Source: Kitagawia praeruptora
Lineage: Eukaryota; Streptophyta; Magnoliopsida; Apiales; Apiaceae
Direction of reading: 5' to 3'
Assembly: GCA_037693485.1 (NCBI GenBank)
Contig: CM075344.1
Span: 75,759,501-75,823,500, forward strand
DNA length: 64,000 bases
Within the stretch, counting starts at the first letter, position 1. The number at the start of each line of letters is the position of its first letter. This document shows positions 43,264-55,992 of the stretch, piece by piece. The notes beneath the pieces were generated by a model that saw only the letters and a list, made by a program, of their open reading frames with translations, was not told the origin of the DNA and did not search any database. The position numbers were made by a program, and so were the translations under genes.

Positions 43264-46200
43264 ATGGCAAACACTCAACTCACCATACCCACTCAAACCA
43301 ATTTCATCGCAATAACTAACGATGTGGAAGCACCAAATGAAAACTTCAAGTGCTTTGTTCGATGGATGTCCGAATCATATATCAAGGATGCACTCCCAGC
43401 CAACCCAACTCTGTATCTGGACCTACTAGAACAGTTTTGGAGGACTGCCACTATGGAAGTCATCGCTCTTGAGAATACTATAACCTCATATGTAGTCTAC
43501 TGCCAAATTCAAGGAAAGGATATCACTATCTCTACATCAGACATGAATAAAGCATTGGATTTACAACAAGAGGCGTATGACACACTGGCCACAAATGCAG
43601 AGTTAGAAGAATTCTTTGAATTTATCAACTACTCAGATGCAATCAATCTTGGAAAGTTGAATAGGAAGTTCTTGAGAAAAGAGTGGAGTTATGTCTTTGC
43701 TACTCTTCTTCAAGTCTTCGCAGCAAGGAAATCTAGCTTTGACCAAATCAGTGCACCTGCGCAGTAAATTGGCTATGCCTTGGCCTATGGGAGAAAGATA
43801 GATGTTGGACAGATCATTCTACAGGAACTATAGGGGAGACTTGGTAAGAACACAGCCAAGAGAGGTACTGAAATTTTCTTTCCTCGTTTTATTCAATCTG
43901 TACTCAATTTTGTAGATAATAAATTGATTGAATTGCCTGGAATAGATAAGACTAGGATAGGCTACCCTAGATCCATGACCAAACTCATTTTTGGTAACTT
44001 GGAGACTAGGAATGATGTGGATGTAAGACTCAAAATAACTCCCCATATGGAGAGTCTATTTAGGACTTACCCCCACAACATGCCAATATTTGATTCAAAA
44101 TCAAAGTTAGCACAGCCCAAGCAAGTAGAACACAATGTTAACCCAGGGCTTGCTAACCAACCCTCTCAACCAAACACTCTACCAAACACTGAGCCAACTG
44201 CATCATCCTCTCAAAAGGGTGATGTTAGTAAAAAGAAGAGGAAGGAGATAGCTTCTGCACCTTTAACCATCCTGTCTGAGGCAGCATTGGCTGTTGAATT
44301 AGGTATAGAAAGTGAGGAACTAGAGTCACCCTTAAAAAGACCAAAGAAGAAGAAATCTAAAACCACCTCTTAAGTCACACAAATGGCTGAGGTTGTAAAA
44401 TCAGGGGCAAACAGCTCACTAGATGTACCCTCTCAACAGGGTCCATCTATAGAATCAAGCATCCTCCCCAATGCACCTTCTTATAATGAGTCAGCACATG
44501 GGAGTGATAAGGCTGGCACAACACAGAGTGGAGAGCACATCACACTTGAAACTCCCTTTATTTCTTAGGAGGAGTTGCCAAAATCCAATCTACAAGACAC
44601 TCTTCTTTCAGAATCTCACACTCAAATTTCTTTGGAGCCTACAACTCAATCAATTGAGGAGCAAGGCATTGATCATCAAGAATTCTTTTCTCTTGGTGAG
44701 CCAATGGATTCAAGTGACTTAGTGCATGACACTTTGCTCACCACCCAGGAACCACATTTAGATGGTGAGGGAATGCATGCTGGGGCATATCCTGATGACA
44801 CCATCACAAACACAGAGGATTCACTAGTTTTCAATAGAAACTCTGTGCTTGTGTCAACTACTGTTGTAACTCATCCCACTCTTGTGGAGACAACAATAGT
44901 AGAGTCAATCCATTCGGTTGCAGAAGTTGCATCTGTAACTGAGGAGTCTAGCTTGCCTAGCTCTAGCTCTCACTTTATGTCACAATGGCTGAAGCCTGTG
45001 CAACATGACAGTGCTTCAGGATCAGGATCTGTTCAACCATAATTGACGGTTGAAGCACTTCAAAGCTTAGTTGTGGATCAGATTCCTGAGTTTGTAAAGA
45101 TAGCTCAGAACCTGGTCACCTCAAACATGCCAAATCCAGACTATGAAGCAATTTTGCTCTGCCATAGAGATGATGTGGAGATGCAAAAGACAAAGATAAT
45201 TGATGATACTGAGAGAGATGACAATGGAGATGCCTGGTTGCAAGGAAAATATGATATTACTCTTGATGAAGCTCTTCAATATCTAAGAGAGGAATACATC
45301 ACTTCACTGGGCTCCAATGCCAAATCTCTGACTCCTGGTGAAGTGTATGAGGCTATGAATGATTCTCACAAAGGATTCCTCAAGGCTGCACACTATCTTG
45401 GGAAGGGAGTCAAAACTGAAGTCAACAAGGTGTGTGATAAAACAGCTACTTCAGTGGAAGAAATAAAGAGGGCCTTTGATGCAAAATTTCCTCAGTTAGA
45501 CAATGTTTTCAAGGATATCAAACACTTCAACACCACCTGCACTAAGATGGATAATGGTCTAGCTCTCCTGAAAGATATAGTCACAAGTCTGGGGCATAAA
45601 TTTCAAACTCTATCTGATCAGACAACTGATGCAAATGCCATGCTCAGGACCCTCTTTGCAAATCAATATGGAGACAAGCTGGTCACTGAGGTCCCTGTGC
45701 ATGAGATGACCAAGTATGAAGTGAAGAGACTGAAAGATCAATCCCTATATGGTTTTAAGGCCAATGAGCTATTCACTAAAGTGGATATTCTTGAAAAGGA
45801 GGTAGTTTCTCTCAAACAATCCAATGCTCATCTTACAGACACTGTAACCACTCTGACTGAGCAGTTGAACACTCAAGCCACCACCATAGCTGATGTTCTT
45901 CTGCATCAACAATTGATGTTGTCTGCAATAATGAAGCACATGGGTCTCCCTCTACCTGAAGAATCTTCAACCCCAATGGTCACTACTACAGCCTCTGTGC
46001 CTGACAACAAGCCTAAGGGGAAGAAGAGGACATTAAGGAATTCAAATCCAAAGGGGGGAAACCTCAAGCAAAAGGCATCAAGATAAATGAGGGTGGTCAT
46101 TAAAGAACTTCAAAATCTACAACCCATGTTCCAGGAAAAGGGAAATCCAAGGTTGATGAACCTCCATCTTCTCTGCCAGTGGTTACTCTACCAACTGTGC

Positions 46201-46323
46201 ACATCACTACTCCCAGTGGCCAGAAGCAATCTATCACAACCACAGTGGTTGCAGGGAGCATGCCATCTGATAAACCTCTATCCTCCAAATCTGAAAGTGC
46301 CAAGCCTGTAGAAGTAAAAGTGG
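43264..46323 (+). pseudogene. Copia ORF3, 5' part (before the Gypsy insertion)
   Basis: Frame 1 from ATG 43264. In-frame stops TAA 43765, TAG 43831, TAA 44371, TAG 44566, TAA 45040 and TAA 46084, then a frame change near 46050-46085 (G6 run) and another TAA at 46101. The first ~260 residues (FVRWMSESYIKDALPANPT, LLEQFWRTAT, LRKEWSYVFATLL) look like the 'putative plant transposon protein' domain found in ORFs of plant Copia elements. A Lys-rich patch (KKKRKE, RPKKKKSK) and a long Ser/Thr-rich stretch follow (44380-45040). Then comes a helical region ending in a strong coiled coil (LFTKVDILEKEVVSLKQSNA onward, 45760-45930). No transmembrane segment is seen, so an envelope role is not supported. 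The Gypsy insertion follows Lys-Val codons at 46317-46322. Confidence 0.8.
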
Positions 46324-49300
46324 TGTGACGCCCCCAAATCCGAGGTCAGAGATTCAGGTCGTCACATCACCATCCAACCATATCATACCTGTATTAACTT
46401 TACAACTCAACAATACATCCATCCAGACCTCAACCTTACGCACATACAAGTTAGAGCCTCAGAAACGATAATCAAAAGTAACACTAAATATTACAATTCA
46501 TCTGTACAATCCAGAATCTTACGCACTTCCACTTATACAACTACACTTGAAGACAAGTCTTACTATTACAGTTGAAAACCTATCAGACTTACTCTGTAGT
46601 ATTTATCAGGAACTAAATCATCTCAGGGGTAAATCTTCTACTCCTCTTCTGCTGGTGCGGATTTAACCGACCAAATTCTTCTCCTTCTGAAAAGTTTTTA
46701 TAAAGCAAGAATGAGCTACATAATGCTCAGCAAGTTCACCATTTTGAAAAATAATAATGTGGTTTATTTCGAAAACGTTCCCAACTGTATGGGTATATAT
46801 CTCAGATTTCAAAACATAATTCGACAATATATATGTCCGAGTTTGAATAAAATATTTATACTCACTAAGGAGCTTTAAGAATAACATATGAATCCTTTAT
46901 AAGGTTCTTATTTCAATATATCTCAAGTTTGAAAAGATATACATATGAGTATATTATTTTCGGCAAAGCACTCTACGGTTAACATACTGTACAGGGAATA
47001 CATTAATGCAAAACCTCTTTCCTTCCATTAGCTTAGAAGGTTTCTCATTCAAAATATTTCATTCTTTGAAATAATTGCACGAGTGCACTAACACGTGCCA
47101 ATCTTTATAGAAAAACTTGCAGTTCTAGATACTGTACAATGTCAATATTTTATTATCAAAAACCACACTATCGACAACTTGGCACTTAGGCCCAAGAAGC
47201 AGTGTTTGAGTATTTTTCCAAAGTGGAGGATGGGACTTGAAGAAAACATGAAACCTGACAGGGATTGATGATGATCAGTCGTCACATCCAAGTCCAATAA
47301 TCCGCGGGTCTTCTCTACTAGTAGAAGGATAGGAACTACATCCGTAACTACCCTCGGGTGAAAACTACATCCGTAATCACCCTCGATGAAAACTACATCC
47401 GTAATCATCCTTCGGCAACACCTGGGTCGGAATAAATGATGGACCGCCTGGCTAACGGCCTCTTACACTAAACTCGGGGTCGTTCGTCAACGACCCTGCA
47501 CGCCAGAGTCCCCTTTTTGCTTTTTCTTTCAAAACTTGTTTTGATTGAAAATTGAGTAGTTGAGGTCCGACATCAGTCGACCGATAATTCTTGAAAAACG
47601 TGCAAGGGAGTAAAACCTGACCGGGGGTTTTCGAAAATGTTTTGGGTTCGAAAGAATTCGAGTTTGAAAACGCTAAAGGTATCTTGGATTAGTTTTGTCT
47701 TTAAAATAATGAACAATAATTAATAAATAATATTTTGAGATTTAATATAAACAATTAATAGAATAATTATTTACTTAAGTTAAGCTTTTAATCCAAGATA
47801 GATATTTTTGAGTATTTTTAACAACGTAAAAATAATAAATACTTAAGTATACGATACTTCCCGAATGACTTTTTGGGTTTTCGCAATTTAATCACGATAC
47901 AATAATATACCGCTCCCCGGTCAATAGTATATTTGGACGGCTACGACCTCTATTGCTAGAGTCGTTGTCCGAAGAAAACACTTTCATTCTAAGTTCAATG
48001 GTGTACAAATACATATGCATATATCTCAAACTTCAACATAATCTCGTAAAGCATAAGCATATAATACGTTTGGAAGCTATAAACACAACAGTGAAAATCC
48101 TTATACATAAGTTTTGAAAAGTAAACTTGCCTTGGTTAGGTTGGGTGGTCGAGCTCGCGACGTGGAACGAAGATCTATACATAATCAATATTTGTACGTT
48201 AGTACCTTAACAACACTACTTAATCGTAAGGTTTTAAAGGATGTTAGACCAACTTAACGACTCCAATTTGTGACAACTAACCCTCCCATATGACCATGTC
48301 ATCACTTTATCACATTCGTTACCCATTCGACTCGAATCCATTCCTCAAACTTGAAACACAAGTGAGTACTCTTAAAACTACGTTAAACTAACCTCTTAGG
48401 TGATTTTTCACTCGCGCACACTTCGCTTTAATATTTTTATAAAATTGAAAAATACAAATTTTACTCCAATTCTTTTTGGACAGCCTTCACAACTGCATAA
48501 TCTGACTACCCTCAAATTTTCATAACCCTAGCATAATTTTAAGGGGTCCTAACTCAGTTCACAAGTGGACAATACAGTGCAGTCCAAATACCAGAACCAC
48601 ACTGCACTAATCCGGCCATAACTCAAGATCTACACATCTCCTGGGTATGAACCTTATATTTCTAGAAACTACATTCAATTATCTTTCTAACCATATAAAT
48701 TAGGTCCTCGGGTGACAAGATTTAGGGGTTCAAAACCCTCTCACAAGACAGTACATGCTCCCAGGATTTAACACAGCACACATCTTGTCTTAAACATTCA
48801 AGAACTCACTTTATACATCACATCTACCATCAAAACCACCAAGACTTGCCTCTATAGCATACATGGGGTTACATACTCTAAGTACAAGCCTTACAACCAT
48901 CATAACAAGCACATAACTTCAAGATTTCATCATCTACAACTCAAATCACCAAGATTCACTCTAAAACTTATAGATCTAACAATATAAACTATAAACAAGT
49001 CATGCTAAGGGTTGAGAGAGTTTATACCTTCCTTGATGTGTGTAATAGCTTTCTAAACCTTGTATAATCCTTGTATAGCCTTGGGTAAGCTTGGATGATC
49101 AAAAGAAATGAAGAAAACAAAGTTAGTAATTCGGAGTTATTAGAACCCGACTGAAAGATCATGGAAAACGAGGCCCTTACCGAGCTTTTTTGATCGAGGC
49201 TTCTAAACGAAAGTTGTAGAGCATCTTAACAGCTTTCTAACCATATAGAGAACACGAAATTTCATTGAGTAATGAAGGCTCTAGGTCCGTTTTACTGAGA

Positions 49301-50237
49301 GGCCGTTCTGCTGGGCAGAATGGAGAGAAAATGGAGTTTCTTGGTTTTTGTTTTTTGTTCTTTATCTCCAATAATGCTTACACATGTAATCTATATCTAG
49401 ATATTTTGGATGCATCCTTATCCTTGTTAGGTGTCACACTCCCATTGGCTCCCTTGGATTCTTATCCACTTAAAATGCAACCAAGTCCTTCCTCCTTTTG
49501 CACCTAAGTAATTATCTCTTGTTTCTTGCACCCTTGGCTTTGTTTTCTTTCCCACCAATTGGATTCCATTGTTGTCTCGTGAATAAAATTAATACGTTAC
49601 AACTAATACTTTGCATATTATTGCTCTAATATGGCACAATACCTCGAACGAATATTAATTCCAGCATCCCTTGTTTATTTCTCTTTATCTCAGAAAACGT
49701 TCTCCCGCTTTCTCAAGCATGCTCTATTTCTCAATTCTAAGAGTTTATTCTCAATCCTCTTTATTTCTCATAATATATCCTTCCTTGGACTCTTAATATA
49801 CCATATCCTTAATCCATGCTTCGTTCGCTCAATCGCTTAATCTTGTTGTAACGTCTCAGTGGTTCTCGTTCTAAATCCTCGAATCAAATATAATAAAATC
49901 CCAACATATTAAATCCTTAATTCCTCAAAATTAATATCTCATTTCTTGAATATAATAATATATAATTCACAGCCCGGTCAAATATTACACCAGAATACAA
50001 ATTGGAATTTCTGAATTCCGATCGTCTTTACATACACTTATTTGCTCCGTGAATCACTTATATGACTTCGAAATATCCATACCATGTCTTGTACATAGGG
50101 TGGCGTGAAAATTTTCTTGGTCCTCAAAATCACTATTCATCCATAAATTACTATTCACGCATGACAAATACTATTCACGTATATATTTATTCTTAATAAG
50201 AAAAGTTTTAATTCTACCGAAAATCTGGGTTCTTACA
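46324..50237 (-). repeat. 3' LTR of the nested Gypsy (full length)
   Basis: 3914 bp. Contains the 1681-bp part (46821-48501) absent from the other LTR. Ends (plus) AATCTGGGTTCTTACA. Short ORFs at 49265 and 49631 recur in the other LTR as copies and do not resemble known proteins. Confidence 0.9.
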
Positions 50238-50250
50238 GTCTCCCCTCCTT
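50238..50250 (-). other. Polypurine tract of the nested Gypsy
   Basis: On the minus strand AAGGAGGGGAGAC immediately precedes the LTR start TGTAAGAACCC. Confidence 0.85.
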
Positions 50251-50315
50251 AAAAGGATTCCGTCCCGGAATCAATTTAGGAATCACTGGGGTTACTCCTT
50301 CTTTGTTTCACTCTT

Positions 50316-50755
50316 TCAACTTCCAGGTGGATTCTTCCACATCTTGATTTTCTCACAATTCCTTATTAGTTTGAAAACCTTGTTCCTCAGCACTTGTTCT
50401 TTTCTATCCATGATTTCCACGGGTTGCTCCACATAGGTCAAGTCTGGTTGTAGGTCCACTTGGTCGTATTCTATCACATGCCGATAGTCGGTGTGGTAGG
50501 GTCGTAACATAGACACATGAAACACATTATGAATTTGCTGCAAGCTTGGGGCAAGGCTAACTCGTAGGCTAACTTCCCAATACGCCTCAAAATCTCAAAA
50601 GGTCCAATAAACCTCAGACTTAGCTTTCCTTTCTTAACAAACCGCATCAATCCTTTCCAGGGGGATACCTTTAGCATCAAGAAGTCTCCCACCTCATACT
50701 CCTTTGATATCTCATAAAATTTGACCATTCGAAATAATGGGTTTCGTAAAAAAAA
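50316..50755 (-). pseudogene. pol: Gypsy pol C-terminal fragment (Tekay-type), frameshifted
   Basis: Minus-strand reading from about 50755 gives VGDFLMLKVSPWKGLMRF, KKGKLSLRFIGPFEIL and LAYELALP, the integrase C-terminal (GPY/F) module of chromoviruses. A frameshift near 50530 moves the frame to IHNVFHVSMLRPY, then LTYVEQPVEIMDRKEQVLRN, the segment leading into the Tekay chromodomain, which here degenerates and stops (TGA/TAG near 50316). About 150 residues remain. In an active element this part would direct integration to chromatin. It is cut off abruptly upstream at about 50756, where LTR-like DNA begins instead of the integrase core. Confidence 0.85.
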
Positions 50756-50950
50756 ACTAATGACTTTTACATACACTCGTCTGCACCGTAAAGACGTAAT
50801 ATCAATTCAAAATCTTCATTTAATAATTCGTACATATCGTGATTGCAAAAATTTCTCATCCACCCATAACATTACTATTCATCCAGGTTTCGAATATTCA
50901 CGAAAATTAGGGTTATTGCAGTCTCCTCCCCTTAAAAGGATTCTATCTTG
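50756..50950 (-). repeat. Extra diverged LTR end plus PPT inside the Gypsy interior
   Basis: 50758-50950 resembles the terminal 200 bp of the element's own LTR plus its PPT: GACTTTTACATACACT against GTCTTTACATACACT, TACTATTCATCCAGG against CACTATTCATCCAT, AATTAGGGTTATTGCAG against AATCTGGGTTCTTACAG, then TCTCCTCCCCTTAAAAGGATTC. The DNA after it (50951-51100) again resembles the region after the true PPT (GTTGTTCCTCA, TTTTCTCTCAC). Confidence 0.65.
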
Positions 50951-53900
50951 AGAACCTAAGGAAAATAGTTGTGGATACAATCCCAACTTTACCCTTTCCA
51001 ACTCTCAGGTTGACACTTCAACCCTTTTGTTCTCTCACCTTGGTCTCACCAACACTTTAATGTTGTTCCTCAACGCATGCTCTCCTCGACCTGTATTCCT
51101 TATCGGTTGTTCTATGAATGAAAATTTCTATCCCACTACTTATACGTTCCTCTTCTACCTTGTTCATAGTATCCCTGTTGAGTCCTTGTATCGTTGGCCC
51201 GTGAATACTTTGTGGTCGTGTTTTATAATCTGAGACAATGTCAATACACACGGTATTCCTCATGTTCCTTGGCTTAATTAATACGCATGTGTTGCCTCCC
51301 GTCAGCCGTTACCACTTGCTATGGATACTGTATAGTCTTCGGTATACGTCGAACCAGTTCAGCTACTATATCCCTCGTTCATTGACTTCTTCGTAACGCA
51401 AGAAAAACAAAACTTCTTCTTTCGCAGTACGCTTTACAAGAGATGTCCTTACGTTTGCATGGTGACAATCGTGATAATAACATTCATTTCATGGATAAGT
51501 TTTTATTCTCGACTGCCCCGTGAAATCTAAGGCACGACACTAAATATAAATTCGATCGTCTGGATAATTCTTCTTCCCTGTCCGTCAGCCACAGATCAAA
51601 TTAGTGCATACGCTCAATCTCTTTGTTAAATATACTTGAAAGCACCTTCAATATTCGAAGTTTAACCTTAAGTCTTTATCTGACGTAATCGCTGCAGAAG
51701 TTTTATATTGCACCACCATCTCTTCCGTATATAAATCGATAATCTTCTAAATGAAAAGTTTCTCATAGGTAAATCACTTGGTCCAACAATTATAAATCAA
51801 CTAGGGCCATCTCTTGGCTCGGTCTTCGGCGACCTACTTATGAAATTCATTATAATTCTGTCCACATTCAAGATTTTTTACAGGCGGAATTAATCCACTA
51901 GATCTCTATCATTCTGCTTTTGACATGTCGCGTTTGTACTTAATAGTTTGCCAATACCATTCTTCGTATTCGCTTGCCAACATTCTCTTAATTCTCTATA
52001 CCTCTTTGTCCTTCCCCATAATTTAGTCATTTTTCCTCTAACATTATTCTTTATTGTATATACTCTATTTTCTTGGTCAATACTGACTGAATTCCAATTT
52101 CGAATAATCCCTTCTATAGGTATTGGCCACCACACTGGCCTTTCCTGGGTAATAACAAATTTCTCCATTATACTCCCTGTTCCATTTCGTCACCTTCTCT
52201 CTTATGTTTAGTTCTAATATGAAGATATACTTATGGTACTTGTGGAAAAATTTCACACTTTTCTCATAAGGTTAACGTCTCAGTTTTATGCGTGAACGCT
52301 ATCATGACTAATCCCCAACTTACGGTTAGTATATCCTATCCCGTAACCTTTATGTTGTTTAGAAGTATAGGCTATCATCCCCTTTCTACTGCATCAGCAC
52401 ACCTCTTAACTCCTGAAAGACGCATCATCGTGACCCTCAAAGTCCTCTTCTCATCATAAAGTATAGCTAACAACGAGGTTGTTACTAATCGCTCATATCA
52501 TTCTTAAAACTTTATTTATTAACCCACAAGGGCTTCTGACTCACTAGTCAATCCACATGATACTACCAAAATTTATAATGTTTATATTAGTGTGAAATGC
52601 CGACTTTGGTGCAGTACAAAGATCGATCTTGAGTTGGTGAAACCTTCTCTTCAACCTTATCTTTGAAAAACAACTACGCATTTTAACTGGTCAACAATTC
52701 CTACATCTCCGGCTAGGGGTATCGATTCTCGATGGTATATGTAAGATGTCATATGCTCGTCCTCTTTCACAACTGATGCCAATCAGCCTGAGGCATACAT
52801 GCTGCTGCGATTCCCAATAAACTTGATTAGGTGGTAATCTCGAAGGATCATTGGGATATATCCATGCATCCATTTGCTATTAGGGGCCTTTTAAACTTTA
52901 TGTCTCTCTATGTGCATCAATCCCTTTAAGCTAAGTAAAGCTTCACATTCTTGCCACGATATTTCTTCCTTTCTTGTCCATCTCACTTCCATGTTAGTTT
53001 CCTCTAAGAATATGTCTTACATCGCAATCGATTTGCATTTCTTGGATCAGGAAAAGGCTTGGTAACTCCAGAATTCATTAATATAACATCCTGACAACGG
53101 TTGGTAGGAGCGTACTCCCAACCACATCATCATTTCTTATAACCTTCCTCACACTAATATTAAAGGTCCTGTGGTATGCCCCGACATGTTATTCCTACTT
53201 TAAATAATTACTCGGCATAACGCTCTGGCTGCACAATTACAACATTTGGTTTTTTTTTTTCTTTTGATCTCATATTGGTGCAACGGTTCACAATTGTACC
53301 TCCCGTTCACCTTAGAGTAATCACTTTTGAAAGGAATGGTTTCAAAATAACAAGGTCCAATAGATAATTTCAATAAGAATTCCACATTGGATGTTCCAAG
53401 AATGTTGATGGTTCCAAATACTAGGAGTCTCGATTTTCGGAGATGTAAGGATGGACAAAAAGAATACAACAAGGTTTATTCCTTCATGTCCTGATAATTT
53501 TGTAATGTGATATCATAGAGAATGTTGCACGAGGGCAATGATTGTTGGATACAAAAGTCATAAAGACGGTCTTTATACAATTCTTACATCTGGTGAATAA
53601 TTTTCCTCTTGAAAAATAGAGGATCTAAAAAGTCCCATTGATAAAGGTCAACCGATCGAAAGAAATTCTACTCTATGACGATAAAAATGAAGTAGTTTAT
53701 CATTCAAGTAATCCATGGTTTCAAATGAATCTTCATTATATGAATGAAAGAACAGAATATTCAAGTGACATAAAGTCTGATACGAAGATGGGTAGAATTC
53801 AAGTTGAGTGGACGACCTCACTAGGTCTCAATAAAGTCATTCATCAAAACTTTCATCATCATACTTTACCACATGCAAAATGCATTGCGGAATTGCTGAA

Positions 53901-55992
53901 TGAATTAAATTGGGAGTTGGACCAGTGAAACAATAACTAGTCCTTTTCAAGAAACACTAGCAACTAGCTAGACAAAATTTGCTAGTTCGCCTGTTTGAGA
54001 CATCACCACTAGCTAGGACAATTAGCTAGGTGTTCTTCGCAACGTTACAATTTTGACTAGTTAGAACAATCAACTAGTCATTCATATTGACATATCGACT
54101 AGCCAGTTTTAATTGGCTAGAACGGAATTTCAATATCGTAGCCACTCAAGAAACTTTAGGCTACTCGGACAACGAATGGAAATAAGAAGTTATTAAGTTT
54201 GAAAAAAGAAAACTATAAAATCTGAAGAGAATGTTCTAGGTATCGGAACAATCGATAACCTCTCATCAGATATTACTTATCAGTGAAACGGTCCACCCAA
54301 GGGTGCCTCCGTACACATGCTTTATCAGATCTTACAGTAGAATGAAATTCAGAATACTAGTATTAAAATGATATCCTTACTATGATTTCAATGTACGACG
54401 CACAATCTCATTTTGAATAGAAGAAAGGATTCATGAGGAATATCTGGATGTTAGATCATCCCTGTTCTCAACAAGTTGATAAATTTTTATGGGCTCGACT
54501 GAAGAGTGCAAGTATGAAAGAAGTAGTCAAATATCAATATTCGTTTAGGAATATTCATTGATTAATTAAGGAAACAATTGTTGAACATTCCTTGGATAAT
54601 TGAAAGGAAGTGTAAATAGTCCTGAGCAGAACGAAATAATTATAAACTTCAAATAGAATACTCGTGGATCAAATAAGATACTTTGGATGAGTCCCGGTTT
54701 AGAGAAAGTATATCACTGGTGGTTATTCCACAAGTTTGAAGTAGAAGGATAGAAGGGTTACCTGATATAAACTAATCGAGGTAACATGGTTAGTGAACAG
54801 TTTAAAATGAAGTAGTGCACCAGCGGTAGTTACCAAAATAAGTTAATAATCATTCGTGCATCTCATTATCACCATTATGAGGGTAACTCCATCTCTTCGT
54901 CTTCATAATACAAGACACCAACTAGTGCGTCTCTCAATCATCATCTTAAAGTCATTTATCGAGTTAGGGTTTCACAAATATATCTGTCATTTCCGTGCTT
55001 TATCTTGAAGACCAAGCTTCACATCATTTTGGGGACACCTGCTAAGTCCATAGGGTCCTACTTCATGCCTTCCGACATGAATCATAAGTGGCCAGTTCCC
55101 CCTGGGAACAGATCAAAGAGATCTCTCAGGGATCTCAGTGCAGTCCATAGGTTCAGTGGCGGGTGTGTGCATGTGAACATATACCAAAATATTGAGGTCT
55201 ACAACACATATATACGTAGTCCCTGATAACATCTCTATCAAAGGATCCCACTCTAGACCCACTGGTCTTTTCTTTTGGTAGACTCTGAGATCACTGTATC
55301 GCTCGTTGCAACCATATTCAACTTCACTTGAGTCCCTTTGTTAATTCTACTTGTTTGTTCTCTAAGTTGAACTACCATGCTCTAGCGCCCGAATCATGCA
55401 TGGAATTATCTAGCACGCTTGTCTTATGATAACATTCTCGTATAACACATGTAAAATTTGCCATCAAGGGTAATGAAATCCACAACGGCATAGTAACCAC
55501 CTTTCAGGTAAACCCGTTACTTACCGAAAATCGGATCTTATAGCCGAAGTAAAAGACTGTCATTATTCCAAGTACTAAGTACCCTTAATTATGTAAGGAA
55601 GTCTAAACTTCTTGATTCTTAAAATGCTGCCTCCTAAACTGTGGAGGACTATGGGCCACAAAATTTATGCCAGCCTAGTCATCCGATCATATTGGCAATA
55701 TCGCCTCTATCTCAGCTGCTCTTGAGATTTCGCTCTGCTTCCTATATCATTACCTATGATAGGTCATGTACGACTCTCAAACCTCTATTCATCATTCTGA
55801 AGGTCTCTAAGAATTCTATCGACCCTAGTATAATACCTCCAGTAAACACTCCAGTCCATTCTACTCACCGGTACCTCTTCCGGTAGTCAAATAATAAGTT
55901 TACTACGATCTCTTATGTCATTCTCCTACTTAGACTTAACTCTCCACACTCTCATTTCTGAGTACTGTAACATATCTCTCTGATACCATTTC
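50951..55992 (-). other. Interior of the nested Gypsy, degenerate
   Basis: About 5 kb with no ORF above 100 codons and no gag, protease, RT or RNase H motif that I could recognise on either strand. It ends at the PBS side (minus GAAATGGTATCAGAGAG, 55992-55976). A CTAG-dense patch lies at 53937-54120. It may be an old, fully eroded gag-pol or a LARD-type non-coding interior. Confidence 0.6.
55976..55989 (-). other. Primer-binding site of the nested Gypsy
   Basis: Minus-strand TGGTATCAGAGAG, three or four bases from the LTR; one base differs from the tRNA-Met PBS TGGTATCAGAGC. Confidence 0.85.

Noticed and set aside
53638..53928. 96-codon ORF in the Gypsy interior
   Set aside because: It is on the plus strand, opposite to the element, without any recognisable motif and flanked by degenerate DNA.
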